Positions 1 to 9,403 of a stretch of DNA of 64,000 nt are shown piece after piece. The notes below the pieces were generated by a model. The model ran no database searches. It had not been told where the DNA came from and was given only the letters and a program-made list of their open reading frames with translations. The DNA is from Alteromonas australica (lineage in GTDB: Bacteria; Pseudomonadota; Gammaproteobacteria; Enterobacterales; Alteromonadaceae). Position numbers and translations under genes: made by a program. Each line of letters opens with the position of its first letter. Position 1 is the stretch's first letter. Location of the stretch: positions 4,244,834-4,308,833 of the forward strand of contig NZ_CP008849.1 of NCBI RefSeq assembly GCF_000730385.1. The letters are read 5' to 3'.

Positions 1-855
1 ATCTATTTTAAATATCGCTTTATAATCGCCTTTATATCCCCTGTAATAAAGAATATTTGGATCAAGAGCAAAACCTAACGGGTAAATGCTTTTATCCGAC
101 ATTGCGTTGTAGCTAAATAAGGTTTCCCAGTCATTATCAACACGAAGCAGTACCTCAGTATCACCCCCCCGATAATTTCGCGTGACACCCAAGCGTACGT
201 TGTGTTGCTGGTCTGTCATCCAAGTTCGAATTTCATTTTTCGATTTTTCAACAATTTCTGTATCGCCATTGTTGATATTCACTTTGTATACCGAAGGTTT
301 ACCCGGGTTTTCTACATCAATGGCCATGAGGATATGTTTAGGATCATCAGGCAACCAATCTACAACCGTATCTTGGAATTGAGGCGCAGAGCGCGCATTT
401 GGAAATCGGCGTTTTAACTTACGAAAATCTAAAATTCGAAATGGGTCTTCACCTTGAGCGTCGTAGTCCATGGCCAATAATCGCGTTTCATAAACCCGCG
501 CATTGTATTGCTTTCTTGCGTAACGAGCGCTAATGACAAGCCGATCATTACTTACCCACTTAAACCAGTTTATTTTTACTTTTTCGTTGTCAGATTGAAG
601 TAAATAATGTGCTTTGTTCGTCGTAAGGTCGAAAGTGGCCAGCACACTCACTTCATTTGGCTCTGTTAGATTTTGGACATACGCTATACGTTGCCCGTTA
701 GGAGAAAGTGACGGCCCCCAATAGGCGGGCAATTTACTAAAATGAGAATAGTGAAGAGGCTTTGCCTCATTTTCGGCACTTGTTGCGCCAAATGAAAATA
801 GAGTTAAGCATACTAAAACTACACACGAAAATAGGTGTAATTGGACAACACGCAT
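1..855 (-). CDS. S9-family (prolyl oligopeptidase-like) peptidase, N-terminal part
   Basis: Only the first 285 codons are present; the gene runs off the left edge, so the catalytic alpha/beta-hydrolase half is not visible. The reading frame is open from position 855 to position 1. Residues 1-27 are a hydrophobic signal peptide. After it come WD/PD40-like propeller blades, for example WGPSLSPNGQRIAYV and repeated W/D/Y segments, the usual N-terminal beta-propeller of exported S9 peptidases of marine gammaproteobacteria. The start at 855 is preferred over the ATG at 861 because an AAGGA motif lies about six bases before it. The role inferred from the family is degradation of peptides in the periplasm. 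The family call is from the propeller only; another exported propeller protein is possible. Confidence 0.7.
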   Translation of the reverse strand, partial: MRVVQLHLFSCVVLVCLTLFSFGATSAENEAKPLHYSHFSKLPAYWGPSLSPNGQRIAYVQNLTEPNEVSVLATFDLTTNKAHYLLQSDNEKVKINWFKWVSNDRLVISARYARKQYNARVYETRLLAMDYDAQGEDPFRILDFRKLKRRFPNARSAPQFQDTVVDWLPDDPKHILMAIDVENPGKPSVYKVNINNGDTEIVEKSKNEIRTWMTDQQHNVRLGVTRNYRGGDTEVLLRVDNDWETLFSYNAMSDKSIYPLGFALDPNILYYRGYKGDYKAIFKID

Positions 856-1250
856 AGGCATTCCTTCGCTTTATTATTGATTTATATTGGTTCATTAAAC
901 AATGAAAGTCTGTTTGACTATACAGATTTTTAACTTTTGATTGAAGTCATTCTATCGAAACCTTCGTTAAAAACTAACACCTGTCAATTGGCCCCGTTAC
1001 GGTGATCTTGTAAATTTTTACGTGATGTTGATCCCTAATAAGGGGGTAATAACTAAAAAGCGGGTAACACAGGGAAATTGGCTTCGTCGCAACGTTTAAT
1101 TTGCTGACCTTAGCAGGCTAGGGCTTAGGAAGGGATGTGCTATCATGAAGTGACGCGATATCATTGTTGATACCTGTAGCATTTGCATCGCCACAAGCGA
1201 TGTTCACTGACCGAACTCACTATTTGCGCAAGAAGGAATTGCATTTCTAG
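856..1250. other. intergenic region between the S9 peptidase and tamA
   Basis: About 395 bases separate two divergent genes, so promoters for both must lie here. I see no coding frame, no convincing -35/-10 pair, no strong hairpin and no RNA gene. It is AT-rich near the peptidase gene and more mixed towards tamA. Confidence 0.5.
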
Positions 1251-3071
1251 ATGCCACCGCACTTATCTTCGTTCTACATTATAACTTACACCCATACTAT
1301 TTCGTGGTGTCGTTCCGTTTGTTCTTTAGCAAAACCTATTTTCCTGAGTGCGTTTCTTGTTCTTTTACCGTTAAATGTCTACGCAATTTCCTATTCAATA
1401 AAAGGCGTAAAGCAAGATGCTATAAAGGACAATATTCGCCTGCATCTTAATAACCTAGACGTTGAAACTGCCCTTTTGGACGACCCTTTTTGGCAAGATG
1501 AAGTTAAATCTACAATAAGCACGGCCGTTGAGCCCTTTGGGTATTACAACAGCGACGCTGAAATTACTATTGACGGCAACAACAAAGTGGTTGTTACCGT
1601 CACACTTAACAGCCCACTCATTGTGGCAAATGTCACTCGTGAGATTATTGGTAAGGGGCGAGACGACCCAGCGTTTAGGCAACGCTTTAATGGGTTTAGC
1701 CTCAAGCAAGGCGATGTACTTCACCAGCCTACATACACTTCATTTAAGTCTTCTATGTTTAACTATGCGTTATCCCACGGATATTTTGACTTTCACTGGC
1801 AGGCTACCCGCTTAGATTTAGTGCGCGAAAACAAAGAAGCCAATATTCTATTAATTGCGCAAAGTGGCCCTCAATATCAATTCGGCCCCTTAATCTTTGT
1901 CGGCGAAGACAAAGCAAAAGACATAATTCAACGGCTAGCCCCTTTTTCAGAAGGCGAGCCCTATTCTTCAGCCGCTTTGACTGACTTTAACCGCAAACTA
2001 AATCAGTCTGGTTACTTTAACCGAGTTATCGCGCGGCCCGTCGTCAGTGAAGCCGAGGGCTTATTGGTGCCCATTGAGGTCTCACTCGCCCATAGACCAA
2101 AAGACGCGTTTAATGTGTCAGTAGGCGCAGCAACAGATACGGGCCCTAGGGTACGTTTAGGTTGGGAGCGTCCGTGGGTAAACGACAAAGGCCACTCCGT
2201 GAGTGCGGATATCTTTATATCTGCACCAGAGCAGTCTATTACTGCAGACTACCGAATTCCACGACGCAATATTACCCGCGACTACGTCAGTATCGAAGCC
2301 GGTTATCAATTCATTGATTACACCAATACATCCATAGAAAGTGAAACGCTCTCGCTATCTGCCCATCGCTACTGGCAATATGACGAATCACCTTGGCAGC
2401 ACGACTTTTCAATCACTTACTTGCAAGAAACCTACAATGAAGGCGATGAAATTGATACCACGACCTCGCTCATCATGCCCGGCTACGCCATTAATTATCT
2501 TGAGAAGGATAACGATTTACTCATTAATTTCGCGCGCTACTTTAAGTTCTCTACCCAAGTTGGTAGAGATAACGCCGGTTCAGATATTAATATTGTTAAG
2601 TCCTTTGCCGAAGGCATGTTTATCCATACGCTCAACGAGAACCACCGCTTTACCGTGCGCGCTGAAATCGGCGCCATAAAAGCCAACGACTTCTCCCAGG
2701 TACCAACGTCTATTCGTTTCTATGCTGGGGGCGATCAGAGTATTCGCGGGTTTGAATACAGAGATATTTCACCTAAAGACGAAGTTACCGACCCTGAAAC
2801 GGGGGAAACCTCCATTGAGTCCATTGGCGGAAAATACCTGGCTACCGCAAGCGTAGAATACGCTTACCGTGTGGCTGAAAATTGGCGAGTGGCCGCCTTT
2901 ACCGATGCAGGCACTGCAACAAACGATACGAGCACTTCACTCACCTACAGTGTCGGGTCGGGTTTTCATTGGTTGTCTCCAATCGGCCCTGTTCGCGTGT
3001 ATGTGGCCCGGGGCTTTTCTCCAGACGAAACCACCTGGAGACTGCACCTGATGTTGGGGCCTGAACTATGA
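1251..3071 (+). CDS. tamA: translocation and assembly module outer-membrane protein TamA
   Basis: This is a 606-residue Omp85/BamA-family protein. Residues 1-46 form a long signal peptide ending at VYA. POTRA-type domains follow up to about residue 270, then a C-terminal beta-barrel with many amphipathic strands; the last strands end in LHLMLGPEL. The family motif around the conserved RGF is seen as SIRGFEYRDI near residues 496-505. TamA sits in the outer membrane and works with TamB in inserting a subset of outer-membrane proteins and in phospholipid transport. The next gene, tamB, begins at an ATGA overlap, the standard tamAB arrangement. The start is the first ATG; an AAGGA lies about 13 bases upstream, a little far, so a later start within the signal peptide is possible. 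Confidence 0.93.
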   Translation: MPPHLSSFYIITYTHTISWCRSVCSLAKPIFLSAFLVLLPLNVYAISYSIKGVKQDAIKDNIRLHLNNLDVETALLDDPFWQDEVKSTISTAVEPFGYYNSDAEITIDGNNKVVVTVTLNSPLIVANVTREIIGKGRDDPAFRQRFNGFSLKQGDVLHQPTYTSFKSSMFNYALSHGYFDFHWQATRLDLVRENKEANILLIAQSGPQYQFGPLIFVGEDKAKDIIQRLAPFSEGEPYSSAALTDFNRKLNQSGYFNRVIARPVVSEAEGLLVPIEVSLAHRPKDAFNVSVGAATDTGPRVRLGWERPWVNDKGHSVSADIFISAPEQSITADYRIPRRNITRDYVSIEAGYQFIDYTNTSIESETLSLSAHRYWQYDESPWQHDFSITYLQETYNEGDEIDTTTSLIMPGYAINYLEKDNDLLINFARYFKFSTQVGRDNAGSDINIVKSFAEGMFIHTLNENHRFTVRAEIGAIKANDFSQVPTSIRFYAGGDQSIRGFEYRDISPKDEVTDPETGETSIESIGGKYLATASVEYAYRVAENWRVAAFTDAGTATNDTSTSLTYSVGSGFHWLSPIGPVRVYVARGFSPDETTWRLHLMLGPEL

Positions 3072-6000
3072 GGAAGCGTACCACTACGGCTATTTTACTG
3101 ACACCGGTCTTTCTTCTGGTTCTGATATACGGGTTACTGATTAGCCCATTAGCCGGCCCAATGATAAAGCTTATTGCGAATCAATTTGTTGCTGGTCTCA
3201 GTGTTGAAAAAATGGAGGGCGGGCTAGCTGACTCGCTGTCGTTTCAACACGTAGATTACCGCAATGAACAATGGCATGTACATCTAGAAAAAGCAGACTT
3301 AGATGCCACGTGGCGCTGTTTATTTGAGCCCCGTGTGTGTATCAATAATATATCCATAAACGGGCTGACCGTCACACAACTAGGTTCTGCCCCTGCGCAA
3401 CCCCAAAAGAGCAATGCCCCCTTTAGTTTGCCGCTGCCCATCGACATAACGCAGGGCAACATGGAGAACTTTACCCTTACGTTACCCGACCAAACCATTA
3501 GCATCGGCACCCTTGCGCTCTCCCAAGTGCAAGGCGATCGTGAGATTAGCATTGATGAAATTGCCTTAGACACCGTGGTTGTGACGCTACTCACCCAAGA
3601 GGAAAAAACTGCCGCACCCAAAACATCCACACTTCCGACGCGCTACTCTCTTTCGTATTCTGCGCCTCAGTTACCCACATTAAGTAGCCCTATTCCGGTC
3701 AGTATCAATGGGTTTGAAATGACTCAAGCAACACTCATTCAAAAAGGCGATACTGATGAGATTCAAACCTTACAGGTTGTATCTTTCGACGCTTTGTCGT
3801 TTGAACAGAGCCAGCTGGTGTTACGGTCACTCTATCTATCCCACCCGCGCGGAAAGGTAAGCGGCAACATTCACACAACACTGTCTGCAAATTTCCCCCT
3901 TGAAATAGATCTACAGGGCGAAGGTTACTTAGGCGATAACACCCAAGAACAAATGTTTGAATTAAGCGCTTCTGGCGCCCTTGATGACTTGACAGTAGAG
4001 GCTTCCACCGAAGGTGAATTTAATGGTGTGTTGTCGTTAAGCACAAACCTATTAAGTGACCAGTTACCCGTTTCTTTTTCTGCAAACTGGCAAACACAAC
4101 CTATCCCCACCCTGAAAGAGGGTACCTTGCATGACGGCGAGGTGGTGCTAGAAGGTACTATGGGTAATTACCTACTTAAAGGAAACGGGGGAGCTACCCT
4201 TCCTGATGTGGGTAATGTCCCAGTGGCGCTTGATGTGGTGCTGAAGAAGAAAAATATTTTCGTCAATCAAGCCGAGGTTAGCGCCCTAGGCGGGAGTTTA
4301 CGTAATACAGGCACCTTGCACCTTGGTGACGCTATATTCTGGGAAGGTGAAACTCAACTAACCGAAATTTCTGCTACTGATTTTTCACCTTATGCCCCAG
4401 AGTCGCTATCAGGGCAATTCGAAAGCATTATGCAATGGTCTCCAGCCGGATTAGAAATGAGTATTCGCAACTTAAACGTGGAAGGGCGATTGCAGCAAAA
4501 GCCGTTGTCTGTGGCTGGCGCGTTTGTGTATTCAGGATCAAACGATTTAGCGGTGGCTAACCTCACCATGAAGCAGGGCAGTAACGAAGTGGCTGTGACC
4601 GGACAGGTGCTAAACAATCGCTATTTAAATGCAGATATCCACGTTAATGTTGCTGCGATTTCAAGCTTGTACCCTGATGTATCAGGCACGATAAAGGGAA
4701 ATGTGGTTGCCAGAGGCCCGTGGAACAACCCCAATGCAACTGGCTCGCTGGCCTTCAACGATATTAACGTCGCCAGCCAACTGTCAGCGCCCTTGTCACA
4801 GCAAGGGCCGTTAAACGGTGAATTAGAAATAAGTGGCCGCTATACCGACCACACCCTTAATGTAAACCTCATTCTTCTAGATCATGAAGCGGACATTCGC
4901 CTAAAAGGACAATGGCAAAACCACGTTTGGCGCGGGCAACTAGAGAGTAGCGCACTAAAACTGGCAAATACTGAATGGCAGTTAACCAGCCCTTTTGCGC
5001 TATCAGTAGGTACCAGCCCACTAAAAGCCGATGTCAGTAGCCATTGTTGGGCATCGCGGGGCAATGGCGAACTGTGCATCGATGCTGTGCATTACCAAGA
5101 CAGTACAGCGAAATGGCACGTGTTTGCCAAGGCATTACCGGTTGGTCTGTGGGCAAACGAGCTAGCCCCAGACATTGTCTCAGCGCCCTCTAAAGCAACT
5201 TTGTCTTTTAATTCGAAAGGGCAATACGCCCCGCAAGACCCTATTGACGCCACTTTTGATGTTTCCCTTTCTTCTGCAGATTGGCAGTTGGGTGTTTCAC
5301 GCCCGCTCACTATAAGGGTTAATAACGTCACCACCACAGGTACCTTTAAGCAAGGACAGTTACAATCGCAGTCACTGATCACCAGTGCAGACTTAGGCGA
5401 GGCCGAGCTTAACTTTAACGCCAATGTACTGGGCGAAGAAAAAGACATCGATGGCCAATTGACGCTCAAGAACATAGATGTTGCGCCGCTGAAGCCTTTA
5501 TCTCCGGCCATCCGCACCCTAACGGGCGTGCTCAATGGTGAAGTAGAGATTGGCGGAAATTTAGCCTCTCCTACCCTAAATGGTGAAATGCAAATAAACA
5601 ACGGAGCCATTGATATTCAAGACACACCGGTCTCGTTGGAAAACTGGCAACAACGCATTGTATTAAATAATCAACAAGCAGATTTCAATGGCAGCTTTAT
5701 TCTTGGTGGCGGGGAAGGCGCGCTTAATGGCAACCTAAGTTGGCAAGATACGCCGTCGGTTAACTTCAATCTTAAAGGCAGTAAATTTGAAGTTCGCCAG
5801 CCTAATATGCGCTTGCGGGTGTCACCCGATATTACAGTGAACGCTAACGCTGAGCGGGTAGATATTACCGGTAGTGTGAATATACCTTGGGCAAGAATCG
5901 AAGTGGAGTCACTGCCAGAAAGTGCGGTTTCTCCTTCCAAAGATGTTCATCTTCGAGGTGAACCGCCAAAAGAAGAGCCACTTGATATTGTACATGCGTC

Positions 6001-6811
6001 TGTCATGGTGAATATTGATAAGGCCAAAACCAAAGAAGTGAAGTTTGAGGCTTTTGGGCTAAGTGCAAGTTTGCATGGTGGCGTAAAAGTGAATACCCAA
6101 CCCGCGCTGGTGGGCTTTGGCGACTTGCAAATTCTAGATGGCCTTTATAGCGCCTATGGCCAGCAATTGGTGATTCAAACCGGTGAAATCCAATTTAATG
6201 GCCCGCTAGACCAACCTTTACTGCTGGTAGAAGCTATTCGAGACCCCGATAAAACCGACGATGACGTTATTGCCGGTATTCGTATTGATGGGGCAGCAGA
6301 TGCGCCCAGCATCAACCTGTTCTCTGAGCCCGCAATGGATCAACAAAACGTTTTGTCGTACTTGCTTACTGGGCAAGGCGCAGATGCCTCCTCTGGTAGT
6401 CAAGACCCTAACTATGGAGCCATACTCTTAGGCCTTGGCCTTTCTAATACTAAAACCTTGACCGGTCAAGTGGGTGAGGCGCTAGGTATTGATGATTTTA
6501 GTTTAAGTACAAACGAGTCAAAACTGTCCGTTACAGGGCAAATTAATCAACGCCTTTCTGTAGAATACAATGTGGATGTAGGATTAAGTAACAATGACAC
6601 CAGCTCTACACTCAGACGTAGACAAGACCCGCCGGATTTAGCATTACGCTATCAACTTTTGCCTCGCCTATTCTTAGAAGCCGTGCAAACCACCATTGAA
6701 GATCAATCAGAATTTGCATTAGATTTATATTACGAGTTCTTCTTAGGGGAAAGTCAGGTGCTGCCGGATAGCGATAACGAGGCCGAACAAGACGACAGTA
6801 AAAACGAGTAG
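3068..6811 (+). CDS. tamB: translocation and assembly module inner-membrane protein TamB
   Basis: The 1247-residue product has one N-terminal membrane anchor (about residues 9-36). A very long periplasmic region of repeating amphipathic beta segments follows, and the TamB/DUF490 domain fills about residues 900-1230, ending in a beta-rich stretch (LALRYQLLPRLFLEAVQ, LDLYYEFFLGES). The protein spans the periplasm and contacts TamA; family members are hydrophobic-groove lipid-transfer proteins. Its start overlaps the tamA stop by four bases, so translation is coupled. The length is normal for TamB (about 1250). The acidic tail after the DUF490 domain is ordinary. A stem-loop follows the stop. 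Confidence 0.94.
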   Translation: MRKRTTTAILLTPVFLLVLIYGLLISPLAGPMIKLIANQFVAGLSVEKMEGGLADSLSFQHVDYRNEQWHVHLEKADLDATWRCLFEPRVCINNISINGLTVTQLGSAPAQPQKSNAPFSLPLPIDITQGNMENFTLTLPDQTISIGTLALSQVQGDREISIDEIALDTVVVTLLTQEEKTAAPKTSTLPTRYSLSYSAPQLPTLSSPIPVSINGFEMTQATLIQKGDTDEIQTLQVVSFDALSFEQSQLVLRSLYLSHPRGKVSGNIHTTLSANFPLEIDLQGEGYLGDNTQEQMFELSASGALDDLTVEASTEGEFNGVLSLSTNLLSDQLPVSFSANWQTQPIPTLKEGTLHDGEVVLEGTMGNYLLKGNGGATLPDVGNVPVALDVVLKKKNIFVNQAEVSALGGSLRNTGTLHLGDAIFWEGETQLTEISATDFSPYAPESLSGQFESIMQWSPAGLEMSIRNLNVEGRLQQKPLSVAGAFVYSGSNDLAVANLTMKQGSNEVAVTGQVLNNRYLNADIHVNVAAISSLYPDVSGTIKGNVVARGPWNNPNATGSLAFNDINVASQLSAPLSQQGPLNGELEISGRYTDHTLNVNLILLDHEADIRLKGQWQNHVWRGQLESSALKLANTEWQLTSPFALSVGTSPLKADVSSHCWASRGNGELCIDAVHYQDSTAKWHVFAKALPVGLWANELAPDIVSAPSKATLSFNSKGQYAPQDPIDATFDVSLSSADWQLGVSRPLTIRVNNVTTTGTFKQGQLQSQSLITSADLGEAELNFNANVLGEEKDIDGQLTLKNIDVAPLKPLSPAIRTLTGVLNGEVEIGGNLASPTLNGEMQINNGAIDIQDTPVSLENWQQRIVLNNQQADFNGSFILGGGEGALNGNLSWQDTPSVNFNLKGSKFEVRQPNMRLRVSPDITVNANAERVDITGSVNIPWARIEVESLPESAVSPSKDVHLRGEPPKEEPLDIVHASVMVNIDKAKTKEVKFEAFGLSASLHGGVKVNTQPALVGFGDLQILDGLYSAYGQQLVIQTGEIQFNGPLDQPLLLVEAIRDPDKTDDDVIAGIRIDGAADAPSINLFSEPAMDQQNVLSYLLTGQGADASSGSQDPNYGAILLGLGLSNTKTLTGQVGEALGIDDFSLSTNESKLSVTGQINQRLSVEYNVDVGLSNNDTSSTLRRRQDPPDLALRYQLLPRLFLEAVQTTIEDQSEFALDLYYEFFLGESQVLPDSDNEAEQDDSKNE

Positions 6812-6832
6812 TCACTAATCGGCCTAGAGCAT

Positions 6833-6870
6833 CACTATGGCAAGCCAGCGTTCGTTTGCTGGCCATAGTG
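6833..6870. terminator. stem-loop between convergent tamB and membrane-protein gene
   Basis: CACTATGG at 6833-6840 pairs with CCATAGTG at 6863-6870, and an inner CCAGC pairs with GCTGG. It lies between two convergent genes, so it may end transcription from both sides. There is no clear T-run on either strand, so the call is tentative. Confidence 0.45.
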
Positions 6871-6877
6871 TATCCCC

Positions 6878-7456
6878 TTAGTATTGGCTGCTTCGCATGG
6901 TTTTCAGCCCATCTAATTGACGCCTAAATCGCTGTTCTCTTTTTGCTGCCCAAACATACCACACCCCCATGATAAAGGCGGTCGCGGCAAGCACCCCAAA
7001 CATAAAGGACAACTTCGATGTGCTCACATCGTCAACAACATACTGTAATGCCATGGTTAGCATCACCAACACCATTGAAATCCATGTAGAGTGTTTGGTA
7101 ATGATGGCGATACGTACGTTGTTTTTAATTTGTTTGGTCAGTACGTCCAAGTGATCCAAGGTTGACACATTTCGTGAAAACGCGGCAACACGCCTAAGCC
7201 ATAGCTGATAAATTAATAGCGGCAATGCAATAACACCAACAGTAAGATTCACCGCCTTCACAGTAAAGGACAGTTCGCTCCAAAAGTGATAAAGCAGGAA
7301 CAATGCTGGAATAAAAGCACCGATATCAACAGCCATATAAAGCCGTTGCTTTTTCCGCTGACTCATAAAGCCTTGTTTCACTGCCGCCATGTCTATGTCG
7401 TTCACAGTTTGCGCTTGCCACAGCGATGATAACTCGGTGTGCACTTGCTCAGACAT
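6878..7456 (-). CDS. four-helix membrane protein coupled to ECF sigma factor
   Basis: I recognise no named family in this 192-residue protein. It has about four predicted membrane helices (roughly residues 42-60, 66-86, 122-140 and 147-168), a soluble N-terminus of about 40 residues and a basic C-terminus. It overlaps the upstream sigma-factor gene by eight bases, so the two are translationally coupled. That position is where an anti-sigma factor or membrane sensor is expected. The N-terminus has no zinc-binding HxxxCxxC signature, so it is not a classical zinc-type anti-sigma factor. An anti-sigma or signalling role is inferred from position only. Confidence 0.6.
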   Translation of the reverse strand: MSEQVHTELSSLWQAQTVNDIDMAAVKQGFMSQRKKQRLYMAVDIGAFIPALFLLYHFWSELSFTVKAVNLTVGVIALPLLIYQLWLRRVAAFSRNVSTLDHLDVLTKQIKNNVRIAIITKHSTWISMVLVMLTMALQYVVDDVSTSKLSFMFGVLAATAFIMGVWYVWAAKREQRFRRQLDGLKTMRSSQY

Positions 7457-7955
7457 TAGATACCTCCTGCAGAATACGTTGCTTTGCTCGTTTTAAAATG
7501 ACACCCACGTGGTTTTTAGTTAACCCACAAACATCCCCAATTTCGTCGTAGCTAAGCCCCTCTAAAGACAAGGTAAGTACTTGCCTTGGTTGAACGGGCA
7601 GCCCACGTACCGCATTGAGTAATTGCCCCAGTGACTGATGGTGACTGGTGGAGATCTCAGGAGAGCATTGTTGACTCACGTATGCTTCTGCGCCTTTGTC
7701 TTGGTCGTCGTAGGGATGGGTATCTACGCGCTTCACTTGCTTGGCGACATGCGACACCGCTCTATTATGCGCAATTTTTAAAATATAGGTTTTCACACTG
7801 CTATCACCTTTAAATCGCGACAACCCTTGCCAAACCGCAATAGCAATCTCTTGTAAGAGTTCTTGCTGCATTGCTTCATTGGCTTCATAACTATTTGCAA
7901 CACGACCCAGTAAGGCGCCGTATTGCGCAAATACATCCTCAAACCCTTGGCCCAA
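7449..7955 (-). CDS. ECF-type RNA polymerase sigma factor
   Basis: The product is 168 residues, the usual size for an extracytoplasmic-function sigma factor. Region 2 is seen at about residues 5-80 (YGALLGRVANSYEA, LLQEIAIAVWQGLSRFKG, KTYILKIAHNRAVSHV). Region 4 is at about residues 105-165, with the helix-turn-helix LSLEGLSYDEIGDVCGLTKN. It directs RNA polymerase to a small stress regulon. The frame has no ATG near the expected N-terminus; TTG at 7955 is the only start that keeps region 2 whole, so a TTG start is proposed. Its stop overlaps the downstream membrane-protein gene. Divergent from it is a PspB-like gene, which would be a natural target. Confidence 0.87.
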   Translation of the reverse strand: MGQGFEDVFAQYGALLGRVANSYEANEAMQQELLQEIAIAVWQGLSRFKGDSSVKTYILKIAHNRAVSHVAKQVKRVDTHPYDDQDKGAEAYVSQQCSPEISTSHHQSLGQLLNAVRGLPVQPRQVLTLSLEGLSYDEIGDVCGLTKNHVGVILKRAKQRILQEVSNV

Positions 7956-8091
7956 CGTTCCATTTCCCCATAACCACTAACCGATTGGCGCAGCACATCA
8001 TTTCGATTCTACGCCTTGCCTATTCTTGTTTTCATTGACCGCTTACTTACTAGAGTCTGCGCGTTGAATAAAAAATTACATCTAAACAGAA

Positions 8092-8124
8092 AGTCGCTGT
8101 AATTTTTTCTTCGCATCAGCGACT
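8092..8124. promoter_or_regulatory. perfect inverted repeat between sigma factor and PspB-like gene
   Basis: AGTCGCTG (8092-8099) and CAGCGACT (8117-8124) are perfect 8-base arms around a 17-base AT-rich centre. The element lies in the divergent intergenic region, about 57 bases before the PspB-like ORF. It could be an operator, or a hairpin in the 5' leader. Function unknown. Confidence 0.4.
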
Positions 8125-8180
8125 AGCTTAGTAAATCCGAACACACACTGAGTTCATTACCACAGCATGAGGATAACCAA

Positions 8181-8453
8181 ATGTCGACACTAAGCCTTTT
8201 AATGTTATTTAGCGGTATTGCCACCATTGCGCTCATCGCATGTTACTTGGATGCAAAATTTCAATGGCGATTGAATGATTGGATGAACGGACGATGCGAT
8301 AACCCCTTCATATCCTCAGAAACCAAAACACTAAAGGCATGCATACAGGAAAAAGATGAGAAAATTGATGCCCTTACCCAGCGCATTGAGACGCTTGAAG
8401 CCATAGTGACAGAGCCCGCCTATGAGCTAAACAAGAAAATCAATGCACTGTGA
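8181..8453 (+). CDS. small membrane protein resembling phage-shock protein PspB
   Basis: The 90-residue product has one N-terminal membrane helix (about residues 3-22) and a charged heptad-rich tail. The segment IDALTQRIETLEAIV is close in character to the coiled coil of PspB (RIQALESIL type). PspB is an inner-membrane partner of PspC in the envelope-stress response. No pspA, pspC or pspF lies next to it, so the call rests on architecture and the short coiled-coil match. GAGGATAACCA before the ATG gives a clear ribosome site. Divergence from an ECF sigma factor fits an envelope-stress role. It may instead be an unrelated helix-plus-coiled-coil protein. Confidence 0.5.
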   Translation: MSTLSLLMLFSGIATIALIACYLDAKFQWRLNDWMNGRCDNPFISSETKTLKACIQEKDEKIDALTQRIETLEAIVTEPAYELNKKINAL

Positions 8454-8467
8454 CAGTAAGCCCCTCG

Positions 8468-9403
8468 TTAAGCGATAAATGCAGCGAGATGTTCCACCGC
8501 TTTATCAAGTAAACGCTGGCGTGACGCGTTGGCTATCCAGGCGTTATGGGGAGTAATCAATAAGTTAGGCAACGAAGCTTGCATCAATGGGTGATTTTCA
8601 GGTGGAGGCTCTACCGTTAATACGTCTAATGCCGCGCCGCCAATGGTCTGAGCTTTTAATGCTTGGAGGAGTGCCGCTTCATCAATAAGGCCACCACGGG
8701 CGGTGTTAATTAAAAAGCAGGTCGGTTTCATCAACGATAAAGTGTCACGGTTAATGAGCTTCTCGGTGTCACGGGTAAGCGGGCAGTGCAAGGAAACCAC
8801 ATCAGCCTTAGGTAACAGTGTGTTTAATGAAGGCCGCGTGTCATTAGGGTTTCCAGGGCGCGCGGCAATACTCACTTGCATTCCCAATGCTTTAAATAAA
8901 CCTTCTACTCGCTTCCCCAGTTCACCGTGCCCCACAATAACGGCATGCTTTCCCGCAAGCTCCATCACGTCGTACTGGGACAAACAAAAGTGAGGCGATT
9001 TCGACCAGCGTCCCGCCTTGATATCCCTTTGGTACTGGCTGAAATTCGTGGCCAAATTCAGTAACAACATGAGGGTATGTTGGGCAACACTATCGGTACC
9101 ATAGCCTTCCACATTCTGAACACGAATGCCGTTTTTCTTACAGTACTCGAGGTCAATATTATTGGTGCCCGTGGCCGTCACCCCAATGTACTTTAGGTGC
9201 GGCGCATGACATAAACTGGCGCCCTCTAATTGCACCTTGTTGACCAATATAATGTCTGCGTCAGCAATACGTGCTAGCAAGTTTGCTTCAGACGTCTGCT
9301 GATAACATGTCAGCGATAAATTAAGCTGATCGAGCGCGCGGGTATCGAGAGAGTCGAGTCCAAGGGTTTCTGCATCTAAAAAGACGCTACGCCACTTAGA
9401 CAT
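8468..9403 (-). CDS. D-2-hydroxyacid dehydrogenase (glycerate dehydrogenase/hydroxypyruvate reductase type)
   Basis: This 311-residue NAD(P)-dependent dehydrogenase has the NAD motif GHGELG (about residues 158-163), the catalytic Arg in NTARGG, Glu in LTVEPPP and His in ITPHNAW. The N-terminal pattern (VFLDAETLG, ATGTNNIDL, GYGTDSVAQHTL) fits the glycerate dehydrogenase branch better than lactate or phosphoglycerate dehydrogenases. It would interconvert hydroxypyruvate and glycerate, or a similar 2-oxo acid. The ATG at 9403 is chosen; a TTG 18 bases upstream would add only six residues. It overlaps the end of the thioesterase gene by eight bases, so the two are co-translated. The exact substrate cannot be read from sequence. 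Confidence 0.85.
   Translation of the reverse strand: MSKWRSVFLDAETLGLDSLDTRALDQLNLSLTCYQQTSEANLLARIADADIILVNKVQLEGASLCHAPHLKYIGVTATGTNNIDLEYCKKNGIRVQNVEGYGTDSVAQHTLMLLLNLATNFSQYQRDIKAGRWSKSPHFCLSQYDVMELAGKHAVIVGHGELGKRVEGLFKALGMQVSIAARPGNPNDTRPSLNTLLPKADVVSLHCPLTRDTEKLINRDTLSLMKPTCFLINTARGGLIDEAALLQALKAQTIGGAALDVLTVEPPPENHPLMQASLPNLLITPHNAWIANASRQRLLDKAVEHLAAFIA

Noticed and set aside
5092..5610. 172-codon minus-strand frame inside tamB
   Set aside because: Antisense to the well-supported tamB frame; Ser/Pro-rich product without family character.
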